Below, piece after piece: positions 8,650 through 16,863 of a stretch of 64,000 bases of DNA; within the stretch, counting starts at the first letter, position 1; the number at the start of each line of letters is the position of its first letter. The notes below the pieces were generated by a model. The model saw only the letters and a list, made by a program, of their open reading frames with translations, searched no databases and was not told the origin of the DNA. The DNA is taken from the NCBI GenBank assembly GCA_035626155.1, contig DASPOF010000012.1, positions 3,156 through 67,155 of the forward strand, read 5' to 3'. Source of the DNA: DASPOF01 sp035626155. GTDB lineage: Bacteria > Desulfobacterota > Binatia > Binatales > Binataceae. Position numbers and translations under genes: made by a program.

Positions 8650-8865
8650 CACGCCGCACCCACCGCAGCGCATCACGCGCGCCATCTTCCGAATCCCGGA
8701 GCCGCTGGGGGGCTTCCGGTTGCAGGCATAGTTGTCGCGGGAGGGATCGACCCGCCATCAGAGCGACTGCGCGACCGGGCCCGTCCGCGCACGCCTCACG
8801 GCAGGATGTTGAAAGAGACAGAACCTGCCAACGCCGCTCACATCATGGCCTGACTCGCGCCGCTC

Positions 8866-9801
8866 ATGGAATTGGTCACGATCGAAGCTCAGGCCGAGCG
8901 CGCCGTCATCGTGCCGGAGGCGGGATGCCAATGCATGAGCTACCGCGTCGGCACCCTGGAAGTGATCGCCGGGCCGTCCACTCCCGAACATTTGCGCAAT
9001 GATCCATTCGCGAGTGGAATTCCCATTCTGTTTCCGTGGCCGGGACGCATCGCACGGGCGCGATTCGATTTCGCCGGCCGCGCCGTAACTCTGCCGGCAA
9101 ACGAGCCTGCGCGCGGCCATGCGATTCACGGACTGGCGTGGAACTGCGCATACCGAGTCATCCGCCGGGGACCGTACTATTTGCGCGCGGAGCTGGATTC
9201 ATCGGCCAGCCCCGAGCTGTCGCGCGTTTGGCCGTATCGATTCAGGCTCGAACTCGACTACGAAATCGGCGGCGGCCTGCGATGCAGGGCTGCGGTGCGA
9301 AACACGGGCGATGCGGTGATGCCGTTCGGATTTGGCGCTCATCCGTACTTTCATGCGCCGCTTGACCCGCGCGGGACTCGCCAGTCGCTGCGCCTTTCGG
9401 TTCCGGCGGCGGTTTCGCGATGGCCGCTCGATGAGAGCTTGATCCCGGTACGCGCACCCGAGGCGCTTGCGGGCAAGTATGATCTGCGTGCGCCGCGCAC
9501 GTTGGGCGACGAGTCATACGATGATGCGTTTCGGCTCGGCCCGGGGCGCGACGCGCAAGAGCCGTGCGCGCGGCTGATCGATCCGGCCGCACGGATCGCA
9601 ATCGAGCTTCGCGCCGATGCGCCATTCGGTGATCTTGTCGTTTACGCTCCAGCCGGCCGGCCGGTGATAGCGCTCGAGCCGTACACGTGCGCGCCCGACG
9701 CGTTCAATCTGGCGGCGCGCGGAATCGAGTCGGGGATGCGCAAGCTTGAGCCCGGCGAATCGTTCGAGGCGGGGTTCGAGATCCGGCTCAGCGCCCCTTG
9801 A
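8866..9801 (+). CDS. Aldose 1-epimerase (GalM-like mutarotase)
   Basis: This 311-residue protein has the galactose-mutarotase fold and would interconvert sugar anomers in the cytoplasm. Catalytic features are visible: HGLAWN near residue 87, the second histidine in FGFGAHPYFH near residue 161, and the C-terminal glutamate in VIALEPYTCAPDAFN. The length fits the GalM/YeaD superfamily. No sugar operon surrounds it, so the substrate is open. Its last 14 bases overlap the crotonase gene that converges from the other strand. Confidence 0.87.
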   Translation: MELVTIEAQAERAVIVPEAGCQCMSYRVGTLEVIAGPSTPEHLRNDPFASGIPILFPWPGRIARARFDFAGRAVTLPANEPARGHAIHGLAWNCAYRVIRRGPYYLRAELDSSASPELSRVWPYRFRLELDYEIGGGLRCRAAVRNTGDAVMPFGFGAHPYFHAPLDPRGTRQSLRLSVPAAVSRWPLDESLIPVRAPEALAGKYDLRAPRTLGDESYDDAFRLGPGRDAQEPCARLIDPAARIAIELRADAPFGDLVVYAPAGRPVIALEPYTCAPDAFNLAARGIESGMRKLEPGESFEAGFEIRLSAP

Positions 9802-10597
9802 ACTTGGGGTCGCGCCGCTCGGCCAGCGCGCGGCCTCCCTCGCGGGAATCCTCGGTCAGCAGCAGCGAGCTTTGCGCGAGCGCCTCGAGCTCCATGAAGC
9901 TCATCTTGTCGAGACCCTGCCCGCGGTCGATCAGGCGCTTTGCAAGCCCGACTGCGAGCGGCGCATTGCGGGCGATCTCCCGGGCCAGCTCCTCGGCAGC
10001 GGCGATATGAGCGCCGGCTGCGGCGACGCGATTGACCAGTCCGATTCGCTCGGCCTCAACCGCGTCGATCATCCGGGCGGTCATAATCAGTTCCTTGGAT
10101 CGCGCGTACCCAACGGTCCGGGTAAGGCGCGTGGTGCCGCCGCAATCGGGAATCAGCCCGATTCGGACTTCGGGCATTCCCAGCCGAGTTCCCGCCGCGG
10201 CAATGCGCGCATCGCAGGCAAGGGCGATTTCGAGGCCCAGTCCGCCCACGTAGCCATGGAGCGCGCCGATGACCGGTTTCTCCATGCTTTCGAGGCGATT
10301 GAGCGTCGCCTGAGATTCGCCGATCCCGCGGCGAAGGCCCGCGAGGCTCAGACCGCCGCCGCCCAAGCCCCCTAATCCCGCGTCGGATGAGAAGGAGGAG
10401 AAGTCGATACCAGCGGAGAAGACCTGGCCCTCGCCGTAAAGGATTACCGCGCGAACCTCGGGGCGGTCCACCTCGGCGGCCGCATCGGCCAGCCCCTTGA
10501 GCATCGCGCCATTCACCGCGTTTCGTTTTTCGGGACGGTTGAGGACAATATAGGCAAGCTCGCCTTCGATTCGGACCTTTACTGCGTCATCTGCCAT
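9788..10597 (-). CDS. Enoyl-CoA hydratase/isomerase family protein (crotonase)
   Basis: This 269-residue crotonase-fold enzyme acts on acyl-CoA thioesters, probably hydrating a 2-enoyl-CoA in beta-oxidation. The oxyanion-hole segment FSAGIDFSSF is visible. Both hydratase glutamates appear present: in GGLGLEIALACD and in MPEVRIGLIPDCGGTTRL. A glycine-rich insertion (GLGGLGGGGLSLAGL) follows the first oxyanion loop. Start ATG 10597 has GAGGTG upstream. The start faces the TetR promoter region; the 3' end overlaps galM by 14 bases. Confidence 0.88.
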   Translation of the reverse strand: MADDAVKVRIEGELAYIVLNRPEKRNAVNGAMLKGLADAAAEVDRPEVRAVILYGEGQVFSAGIDFSSFSSDAGLGGLGGGGLSLAGLRRGIGESQATLNRLESMEKPVIGALHGYVGGLGLEIALACDARIAAAGTRLGMPEVRIGLIPDCGGTTRLTRTVGYARSKELIMTARMIDAVEAERIGLVNRVAAAGAHIAAAEELAREIARNAPLAVGLAKRLIDRGQGLDKMSFMELEALAQSSLLLTEDSREGGRALAERRDPKFKGR

Positions 10598-10913
10598 CGC
10601 GACACCTCATTTTGCTATCGCCGCTCCGATTGTTTCGGGATAACTCCAGTCCCGGCTCCATTACACCGAGGCGCGGCTTGCATAATTTCTCGCCGATATT
10701 AGAGCCAAAAAGTTGGAACCGCACCAGCAGGCGGCGGACTCCGGTGAATCATCTTAAACCTGGCTTGCGCGCATGCGATCCGCCCGGGAGCCGCGCGGGC
10801 GCGCCGGCCCCGGGCCGTGAGCCGCGGTTGACTCACGTTAACCGTTTGGTTAATTAGATAATTAACCGGATGGTTAACTACGCGGGGCGCTCCCCGCGCG
10901 CGGGATTCTCACG
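10598..10913. promoter_or_regulatory. Divergent intergenic region with TetR promoter and operator
   Basis: These 316 bases separate the crotonase (minus) from tetR (plus). The half next to tetR holds the palindromic operator described at 10837-10878, in a locally AT-rich patch where the tetR-emrAB promoter should lie. I could not fix a -35/-10 pair with confidence. The rest shows no gene and no strong structure. Confidence 0.55.
10837..10878. promoter_or_regulatory. Putative TetR operator, nested palindrome
   Basis: A 42-bp near-palindrome ends 35 bases before the tetR start. The outer arms are GTTAACC (10837-10843) and GGTTAAC (10872-10878). The inner arms are GGTTAATTA and its near mirror TAATTAACC around a short centre. 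This gives four TTAACC-type half-sites, enough for two regulator dimers. Its position and symmetry make it the natural binding site of the adjacent TetR protein, repressing tetR-emrA-emrB. Binding itself is inferred. Confidence 0.75.
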
Positions 10914-11618
10914 ATGGCAGCCAGGCGCGACCTGAATCGGACCAGGGAACGAATCCTCTCGGCGGCGCTGGCCGAATTCTCGGCCAACGGCCTTGCCGGA
11001 GCGCGCACGGAAGCGATCGCGCGCCGGGCGAGAATCAACAAGCGGATGCTGTACTACTGCTACGGCAGCAAGCGCGAGCTTTACGCAGAGGTGCAGCGGC
11101 GGAAAATTGCGGAGAAGGCGCAGGCGATCGAATCGACCCCCGAAGACTTCGCCGAGGCGCTGCTTTACCTCGAGGATCAAGTCCGGCGCGATCTGGACTG
11201 GATGCGGATGCTGCAATGGGAGGCGCTGGAGGCGAGCGGCGCGAAACTGGTGGCCGAGGCTGAGCGGCGCGACCTGTTCCGCAGGGTGATCGCGAAGCTT
11301 AAGCGCGCGCAAAGCCACGGCGCGGTTCCTTCCGGCATCGACCTCAGCCAACTCTTCATCTCCACCATCGCCCTGACCTCCTTTCCGTTCGCCTTTCCGC
11401 AAATGACGGAGCTGGTGTTCGGGATGTCGCCAACCGATCCGAGGTTCCGGCGCAAGCACCGGGAATTCCTGCGATGCCTCGGAGGCCAGCTCTCGGCCGG
11501 ACCGCATCTCGATCGCGCGCGCACGGATCGCGCCCCGGGCGCGGGTCCGTCGGAGCATTCCGGGGCGCAGGCGAACGGCCGCGGCCGGGATGCGAAGGGC
11601 TTTGACGATGCTCGATGA
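10914..11618 (+). CDS. TetR/AcrR family transcriptional regulator
   Basis: This 234-residue repressor-type protein has an N-terminal helix-turn-helix (residues about 8-55; RERILSAALAEFSANGLAGA then EAIARRARINKRMLYYCYGS). The C-terminal ligand-binding part is helical and ends in a disordered arginine/glycine-rich tail. It is probably an autoregulated repressor that releases DNA when an efflux substrate binds. It is the first gene of tetR-emrA-emrB and overlaps emrA by 11 bases. The nested palindrome upstream is the likely operator. Confidence 0.9.
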   Translation: MAARRDLNRTRERILSAALAEFSANGLAGARTEAIARRARINKRMLYYCYGSKRELYAEVQRRKIAEKAQAIESTPEDFAEALLYLEDQVRRDLDWMRMLQWEALEASGAKLVAEAERRDLFRRVIAKLKRAQSHGAVPSGIDLSQLFISTIALTSFPFAFPQMTELVFGMSPTDPRFRRKHREFLRCLGGQLSAGPHLDRARTDRAPGAGPSEHSGAQANGRGRDAKGFDDAR

Positions 11619-12771
11619 CGTTCAAACCGAGTTCGATATTCCCCGCCCAAGAGACTCCGGCGGCGACCAGACGCATCGCTCGGGCGCGCCGCAGGAGGCA
11701 TCCGAGAAAAGACCTGTGCGGCTGCCGCCGGAGGCCATCATGGAGGAACCTGCGGCTCCTTCGGCCAGCGCGCCGATTCAGCGGGCGCGCTCCCCGCTTG
11801 GGCGAGCGGTTCGGCTCGCGCTGGGGCTGGCGCTCGCCGGGGCGCTGGCGGCGGCGGGCATTCGAGCCTTCAACTACGTCGACTCGTACGAGGCTACCGA
11901 CGACGCCCAGGTCGATGGACATATCAACCCGGTCAGCTCGCGAATCGAGGGGACCGTCGTCGGGGTCTTTGTCGAGAACTCTCAGTACGTGAAGGCGGGC
12001 GACAAGCTCGCCGAGATGGATCCGCGCGATTACCAGATCGCCGTTGAAAAGGCGCGCGCCGACCTGGCCCAGGCCGAGGCGCTCGTCGAAACCGCCAGGC
12101 GCGATCACGATTCGGCGCTTGCGCGCCTGAGACAGTCCGAAGCGACCGACGCCAAGGCCAGCCACGATGCGGAGCGTTACCAGCAGCTCTTCGATCAGGG
12201 CGTGGCGTCGCGCTCGCAGAACGAGGAAAGCGTCCGAACCGCGGACGTGGCGGCGGCAGCGGTCGAGTCCGATCGGGCGGCGGCGGCCGCCGCGCTCAAG
12301 GCAATCGCCCTGCGCGAGGCCGGCGTCAAAGCGGCGCAGGCCGCTCTCGATCAGGCGCTGCTCAACGTTGGCTACACGACGATCGTCGCGCCCGTCGATG
12401 GCGTGGTTGGCAAGAAGACGGTCGAAGTCGGCCAGCGCATGCAACCGGGCGAGGACCTGATGGCGGTCGTTCCGATCGACGGCGTCTGGGTGACCGCGAA
12501 CTTCAAGGAGACCCAGCTTCGCCGGATCCGCCCGGGCCAGCGCGTTACGATTAGCGTCGATGCGGTCGGCCGCGAATACACCGGTCGCGTCGAGGGACTC
12601 GCCGGCGCAAGCGGCGAAAAATACAGCATGATCCCGCCGGAAAACGCGACCGGCAACTACGTCAAGGTCGTCCAGCGCTTCCCGGTCAGGATTCGCCTTG
12701 ACGCCGGGCAGAACAGCGATCGCCTGCTGCGCCCGGGGATGTCCGTGGAGCCGACCGTGTGGGTCAGGTAG
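11608..12771 (+). CDS. EmrA-type membrane-fusion protein (HlyD family)
   Basis: This is the periplasmic adaptor of a drug efflux pump, 387 residues from ATG 11608, which has AAGGG eight bases upstream; an in-frame ATG at 11590 lacks one. A proline-rich cytoplasmic tail is followed by one transmembrane helix (LALGLALAGALAAAGIRAF). Then come the family signature YEATDDAQVDGHINPVSSRI, a biotinyl-lipoyl half, a long alpha-helical coiled-coil hairpin, and a beta-barrel ending PGMSVEPTVWVR. The emrB gene overlaps its 3' end, so pump and adaptor are made together. Confidence 0.92.
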   Translation: MLDDVQTEFDIPRPRDSGGDQTHRSGAPQEASEKRPVRLPPEAIMEEPAAPSASAPIQRARSPLGRAVRLALGLALAGALAAAGIRAFNYVDSYEATDDAQVDGHINPVSSRIEGTVVGVFVENSQYVKAGDKLAEMDPRDYQIAVEKARADLAQAEALVETARRDHDSALARLRQSEATDAKASHDAERYQQLFDQGVASRSQNEESVRTADVAAAAVESDRAAAAAALKAIALREAGVKAAQAALDQALLNVGYTTIVAPVDGVVGKKTVEVGQRMQPGEDLMAVVPIDGVWVTANFKETQLRRIRPGQRVTISVDAVGREYTGRVEGLAGASGEKYSMIPPENATGNYVKVVQRFPVRIRLDAGQNSDRLLRPGMSVEPTVWVR

Positions 12772-14390
12772 CCGCAGTCGAGCCTGCCGCTCACGCCAAT
12801 GGTGCGGCAGCTCCGCCATCCGAGCGCCTCTGGAAACCATCGCACAACAAATGGGCGGTCGCGCTTACGGTTACGATGGCGACCTTCATGGAGATCCTCG
12901 ACACCAGCATCGCCAACGTGGCGCTGCCGAACATCGCAGGCGGGCTCTCGGCGGGCGTGGACGAGAGTACGTGGGTGCTCACCTCGTACCTGGTCTCCAA
13001 TGCGATCGTGCTGCCGGTAAGCGGGTGGGTGATCGGTTGGACCGGCCGCAAGCGCTTTTACATGGCATGCGTGGCGATTTTCACCATCAGCTCGTTCCTG
13101 TGCGGGCTTGCTCCGACGCTTGGGACGCTGGTGCTGCTGCGTGTGATTCAGGGCGCGGGTGGGGGAGGGCTCCAGCCGAGCGAACAGTCGATACTCGCTG
13201 ACACATTCGAGCCGGCGGAGCGCGCAATGGCGTTCTCCATCTACGGGATGGCGGTGGTACTTGCGCCCGCAATCGGTCCAACGCTCGGCGGCTATATCAC
13301 CGACCATTTCAACTGGCGCTGGATATTTTTCATCAATGTGCCGGTTGGCATCCTCTCGCTGCTGTTCAGCTACCGGGTCGTCGAAGATCCGCCCTACCTC
13401 AAGGAGGAGATGAAACGTTTCGCCTCCGCCGGCATCGACTACGTCGGCCTTGGCCTGGTCGCGGTCGGGCTTGGCTTCCTGCAGGTGATGCTCGACAAGG
13501 GCCAGCGCGAGGACTGGTTCCAGTCGCCGTTCATCATCACGGCGACGGTCATCTCGGCGGTCGCGCTCATCGCATTCGTGATCTGGGAGCTCGGCCAGGA
13601 ACAACCGGTGGCCGATCTCCGGCTGTTTCGCAACCGGACCTACGTGGCTTCGAATATCGCGATGTTTGTGGTCGGAATCGCGCTCTACGGCACGACTGTC
13701 CTGCTGCCGCAGTACGTGGAGTTGCTGCTCGGGTATTCTGCGCAGCAGTCCGGGATGGTGCTGACGCCGGGCGGCTTCACGATCATGATTCTGATGCCGA
13801 TCGTGGGCCTGCTGATGGCGAGGGTGGACGCGCGAATGCTGATCGCTTTCGGGTTCATCGTGATGGCCCTGGCGCTGTACCACATGACGAGTCTGAACCT
13901 GCAGACGGATTACCGGACGGCGATGATGTACCGCGTGTACCAGTCGGCCGGACTCGCGTTTCTCTTCATGCCGATCTCGATGATGGCGTACGTGGGACTG
14001 CCGCAGGAGAAGAACAACATGGTGGCCGGGATGGTCAACCTGGCGCGGAACATCGGCGGCAGCGTCGGCATCTCGATGGTCGAAACGGTCATCGGCCGGC
14101 GCTCGCAATTCCACCAGGACGTGCTATCGACGCACATCTCGGCCTATGAGCCGGCGGCGCGTTCGGCGACCCGCGATCTGGGCGTCCTGCTCTTTCATTC
14201 GGGCATCGGCAGGCCGGCGATGCTCGGACAGGGTGTCGGCAGGATTTATGGCAGCGTGCTGAAGCAGGCCACCGCGCTCGCGTTTGTCGACGCAGTTTGG
14301 CTGACGGCGGTGCTCTGCGCGTGCATGGTCCCGTTGGTTTTCCTGATGAAGAAGAATGACCTGTTTGCGATGCCGGTCGCCGGTCACTGA
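12759..14390 (+). CDS. DHA2-family MFS drug efflux transporter (EmrB/QacA type)
   Basis: This is a 543-residue proton antiporter with about 14 predicted membrane segments. Motif C-like and DHA2 signatures are visible: MEILDTSIANVALPNIAGGL early on, WVLTSYLVSNAIVLPVSGWV, and the loop GWTGRKRFYMA. It uses GTG 12759 and overlaps emrA by 13 bases. With EmrA, and probably an outer-membrane channel encoded elsewhere, it would export hydrophobic toxicants under TetR control. The stop codon abuts the hairpin at 14391. Confidence 0.92.
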   Translation: MGQVAAVEPAAHANGAAAPPSERLWKPSHNKWAVALTVTMATFMEILDTSIANVALPNIAGGLSAGVDESTWVLTSYLVSNAIVLPVSGWVIGWTGRKRFYMACVAIFTISSFLCGLAPTLGTLVLLRVIQGAGGGGLQPSEQSILADTFEPAERAMAFSIYGMAVVLAPAIGPTLGGYITDHFNWRWIFFINVPVGILSLLFSYRVVEDPPYLKEEMKRFASAGIDYVGLGLVAVGLGFLQVMLDKGQREDWFQSPFIITATVISAVALIAFVIWELGQEQPVADLRLFRNRTYVASNIAMFVVGIALYGTTVLLPQYVELLLGYSAQQSGMVLTPGGFTIMILMPIVGLLMARVDARMLIAFGFIVMALALYHMTSLNLQTDYRTAMMYRVYQSAGLAFLFMPISMMAYVGLPQEKNNMVAGMVNLARNIGGSVGISMVETVIGRRSQFHQDVLSTHISAYEPAARSATRDLGVLLFHSGIGRPAMLGQGVGRIYGSVLKQATALAFVDAVWLTAVLCACMVPLVFLMKKNDLFAMPVAGH

Positions 14391-14425
14391 CTTAGCAGGC
14401 TGTGATTTATCACCAGCCTGCTAAG
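14391..14425. terminator. Bidirectional hairpin, core-only copy C of the repeat
   Basis: This palindrome lies exactly between the convergent emrB and alcohol dehydrogenase genes. The 27-nt core (14395-14421) is the reverse complement of the first hairpin in repeat copies A and B, extended here by CTTA/TAAG outer pairs. Read on the minus strand, it begins with the TAG that ends the dehydrogenase gene. Its position suits a transcription terminator for both genes. The larger element's other hairpins are absent here. Confidence 0.7.
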
Positions 14426-15470
14426 GCTTGAGCAGCACTTTCACGACGCTCTCGGTGTGCTCATCGAAAACCCGGTAGCCGCGCGCCGCCTCATCGAGAG
14501 GCAGCACGTGGCTGATGAGCGGCTTCGGATCGATCTTGCCGTGCTCGATCAATCGTGCGAGCACAGGGATATAGGCGTTGATATCGGCGAGTCCGACGCG
14601 GAACGTCAGATTGCGCCTGAACCCGAGCGACATCGGATAGTCCCACGTGAGCGCGCTGTAAACGCCGATCATCGAGACCGTTCCGCCGCCACGCACCGCG
14701 CCAAACGATGCGTTGAGCGCCTCCGCGCTGCCGACGGCCTCGATCGTGACGTCTGCGCCGCGCCCCTCGCTTCGGGCAAGGATGATCTGTTGCGCCTCGG
14801 CGGCCTGGGCCGGCAGCGCGCCCAGCTTTTTGGCGAGCTCGAGGCGATAGGGCAGGGTATCCACGGCGATCACTTCCGCGGGGCCGAACAACTGCGCCGT
14901 CATTACCGCGCACAGCCCGACCGGTCCGCATCCGAACACCGCCACGACATCGCCCGGGCGAATTTCGCCGTTGACCGCGCCAAAGTAGGCGGTCGGCAGG
15001 ATGTCGGCGAGAAAAGCCGCCCGGTCGTCATCGATCGAATCCGGCAATGGAAAGCAGGTGTAGTCGGCGCACGGGACGCAGATCGCCTCGGCCTGCGCGC
15101 CTCCGACGTTGCCGTGTTTGCCGGCCGCGTTGGGCCCGTAACCCAGTATCGCGCTCTGGACGCACTGCGAAACCTGTCCGCGCCGGCAATAGAAGCACTG
15201 TCCGCACGCTACGGTGGCGCTGATCACTACTCGTTGCCCCTTGCGCAGGCCTCTGATTGCAGAGCCGGTCTCCTCGACTACGCCAACGCCCTCGTGACCG
15301 AGCACGAAGCCGCCGGCGACCGGCGGGCGGCCGTGGTAGAAGTGCAGGTCAGAGCCGCAGATTGCGGCGCGGGTGATTCGAACGATGGCGTCGGTGGGTG
15401 ATTTGATCGCCGGATCAGGTACCCGTTCGACCCGGACATCGTGCGGACCATGGAAAACCGTTCCCCTCAT
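14421..15470 (-). CDS. Zinc-dependent alcohol dehydrogenase family protein
   Basis: This 349-residue medium-chain dehydrogenase oxidises an alcohol or polyol with NAD(P). The catalytic zinc ligands are in ICGSDLHFYHG and LGHEGVGVVEE. The structural zinc has four cysteines in CGQCFYCRRGQVSQC. The Rossmann motif is VAVFGCGPVGLCA. I chose ATG 15470 (MRGTVFHGPHDVRVERV) because GGGAG precedes it; the frame is open about 54 codons further upstream without family similarity. It is divergent from uspA, an arrangement seen in stress loci. Substrate unknown. Confidence 0.9.
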   Translation of the reverse strand: MRGTVFHGPHDVRVERVPDPAIKSPTDAIVRITRAAICGSDLHFYHGRPPVAGGFVLGHEGVGVVEETGSAIRGLRKGQRVVISATVACGQCFYCRRGQVSQCVQSAILGYGPNAAGKHGNVGGAQAEAICVPCADYTCFPLPDSIDDDRAAFLADILPTAYFGAVNGEIRPGDVVAVFGCGPVGLCAVMTAQLFGPAEVIAVDTLPYRLELAKKLGALPAQAAEAQQIILARSEGRGADVTIEAVGSAEALNASFGAVRGGGTVSMIGVYSALTWDYPMSLGFRRNLTFRVGLADINAYIPVLARLIEHGKIDPKPLISHVLPLDEAARGYRVFDEHTESVVKVLLKP

Positions 15471-15598
15471 ATCGTCGCTCCCTACCCGGCGCAAGCTGCG
15501 GGCCGGAAATTTGCCTGGGGCGGCATAATGGCACACTTTGGATCGGTTTGCAGCCGCTCGTGGCGGCGTGGTACTTCGAGAATTCCGGGGAGGGAGCG

Positions 15599-16021
15599 AT
15601 GATTCAGCAGATAAAGAAAATTCTTGCCCCAATCGATTTCTCTGAGTACTCGATGCGCGCGATGCGCGCCGCGTGGGAACTTGCGAAGGACCTCAATGCG
15701 GAGATGCACGTGGTCCATGTGGTCGAGCCGCAACTCATAATCAGCTCCCGCGAACTGGCGCGTGAAAGCTCGATGCTCGAGCAGGGCGAGGAGGAACTCG
15801 CGCGAATAAAGAAGGCCGAGTTCGCCGATTCGGACAAGGTCACCACGGCAGTGATGGTCGGACCTCCCGTGACCACGCTTGCCGATTACGCGAACCAACA
15901 GCAGATTAGTCTGATCGTGATGGGGACCCACGGCCGCACCGGCGGCGAGCGTCTTCTCATGGGAAGCGTCTCCGAGAAGCTCGCGCGCAATGCTCCGTGC
16001 TCGGTTTTGATCTACCGTTAG
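15599..16021 (+). CDS. Universal stress protein, UspA family
   Basis: This 140-residue single-domain protein starts at ATG 15599, preceded by GGGGAGGGAG. It opens with the family signature KILAPIDFSEYS. It keeps the ATP-binding G-x2-G-x9-G-S pattern in GTHGRTGGERLLMGSVSEKL, so it is probably an ATP-binding type. Such proteins support survival during starvation, hypoxia or respiratory block. The stop TAG is also the first three bases of the hairpin core of repeat copy B, so the element directly abuts the gene. Confidence 0.93.
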   Translation: MIQQIKKILAPIDFSEYSMRAMRAAWELAKDLNAEMHVVHVVEPQLIISSRELARESSMLEQGEEELARIKKAEFADSDKVTTAVMVGPPVTTLADYANQQQISLIVMGTHGRTGGERLLMGSVSEKLARNAPCSVLIYR

Positions 16022-16178
16022 CAGGCTGGTGATAAATCACAGCCTGCACCCCCTCTCTTATCTCCCCCGGAAAGGACCGGGAGAGAAGATAGAGGAAGGA
16101 AGCCATCTTTTACGCAGGATATTGAGACCGCAGGGCCGTCGAACTGCGAGGCTCTCGCTTTTCTCAACGTCCTGGTAG
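16018..16178 (+). repeat. Hairpin repeat element, copy B (~160 bp)
   Basis: This is the full-length second copy, starting at the uspA stop codon. The first hairpin core (16021-16047) is identical to those in copies A and C. The second hairpin uses CCCTCTCTTATCTC and the purine-rich GAGAGAAGATAGAGG around a CCGG-centred loop. The third pairs CAGGATATTGAGA with TCTCAACGTCCTG (16162-16174), with one wobble and one mismatch. The middle sequence has drifted from copy A while the hairpin arms are kept, which points to structure as the conserved property. Confidence 0.8.
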
Positions 16179-16518
16179 AGGCAGGCGGCGCTCCAAGCCT
16201 CACTCCCGGGTCAATAAGTCCGAACCGAGCCAGTCGCGGCGCACGGTCGGGTGTTCCTGGCCGTGTGCGCCAACGCCGCGCAGCATTCTCAATCCGGAAA
16301 AAATAGGGCCGGACGAATTGCTCCGCCCAGCCCGTAGCCAGCCGGGAAAAGGGGGGCAAACCCCGGTTAGCGGATCGTATTGTACGCATCGCCAAGCTGA
16401 GCGCAATGGCAAATCGCGCAAAAATAGGCTCACGCCCCGGTCACTTAACTGTAACAGTATCAGGGTTTAGCCGTCGCTCGGCCGACTATTCTCATCCCGC
16501 TGCCGAGAAGCTGGCGAT
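16179..16518. other. Intergenic region without a recognised gene
   Basis: These 340 bases follow repeat copy B and lie beyond the end of the molybdenum hydroxylase operon. There is a G-rich hairpin-like patch around 16340-16370 (GGGGGGCAAACCCC). It superficially recalls a riboswitch core but lacks the rest of any family I know. I see no open frame worth calling on either strand. Confidence 0.5.
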
Positions 16519-16812
16519 TTAGAACCGCTGACCGATCCGGGCCGGGTGGGCTCCGCCGCCGATGGCCGGGAGGAAATGCACCTCGCTCGCATCGCCGACT
16601 GGCTCCAAAAGCCCGGCTGTACCGATTTCGCCGTCGATCGAGACGGCGATCGACGGCTTCAGTTCCCCCTCCTCGATCAGATGAGCTGCGAACCCGGGAA
16701 ACCGGCGTTCGAGTTCGGCGATGAGTTCGCCCACGTTACGGCCGGGCACGTCGATGCGATCGCGTCCGTCCGTGTGCTTGCGAAGCAGGGATGGAATAAC
16801 GACGATTGCCAT
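16519..16812 (-). CDS. MoaD/ThiS-family sulfur carrier with C-terminal extension
   Basis: This 97-residue beta-grasp protein is of the MoaD/ThiS type. Family members carry sulfur as a C-terminal glycyl thiocarboxylate. The motif VHFLPAIGGG is present, but the chain continues ten residues (AHPARIGQRF) past Gly-Gly-Gly. A normal MoaD ends at Gly-Gly. Thiocarboxylation would therefore need prior cleavage, as known for some JAMM-processed carriers. It lies 51 bases after the molybdenum hydroxylase large subunit on the same strand, so a role in molybdopterin synthesis or cofactor sulfuration is plausible but inferred. Confidence 0.82.
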   Translation of the reverse strand: MAIVVIPSLLRKHTDGRDRIDVPGRNVGELIAELERRFPGFAAHLIEEGELKPSIAVSIDGEIGTAGLLEPVGDASEVHFLPAIGGGAHPARIGQRF

Positions 16813-16863
16813 GAAAGAAAAGGGCCGGACCGCGATGGGTCCGGCCCAAAACGACGCGGTGGA

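Noticed and set aside
8803..8840. Fragment resembling the third hairpin of the repeat element (TCACGGCAGGATGTTGA)
   Set aside because: Similarity covers about 17 bases with one insertion and no matching partner arm, so it may be chance.
15471..15598. Sigma54 promoters for uspA or the alcohol dehydrogenase
   Set aside because: TGGCAC is present once, but no GC doublet lies at the required distance; the other candidates keep only part of the consensus.
16340..16440. Possible c-di-GMP (GEMM) riboswitch around GGCAAACC
   Set aside because: The second conserved stem, the tetraloop receptor and a downstream plus-strand gene are all missing.
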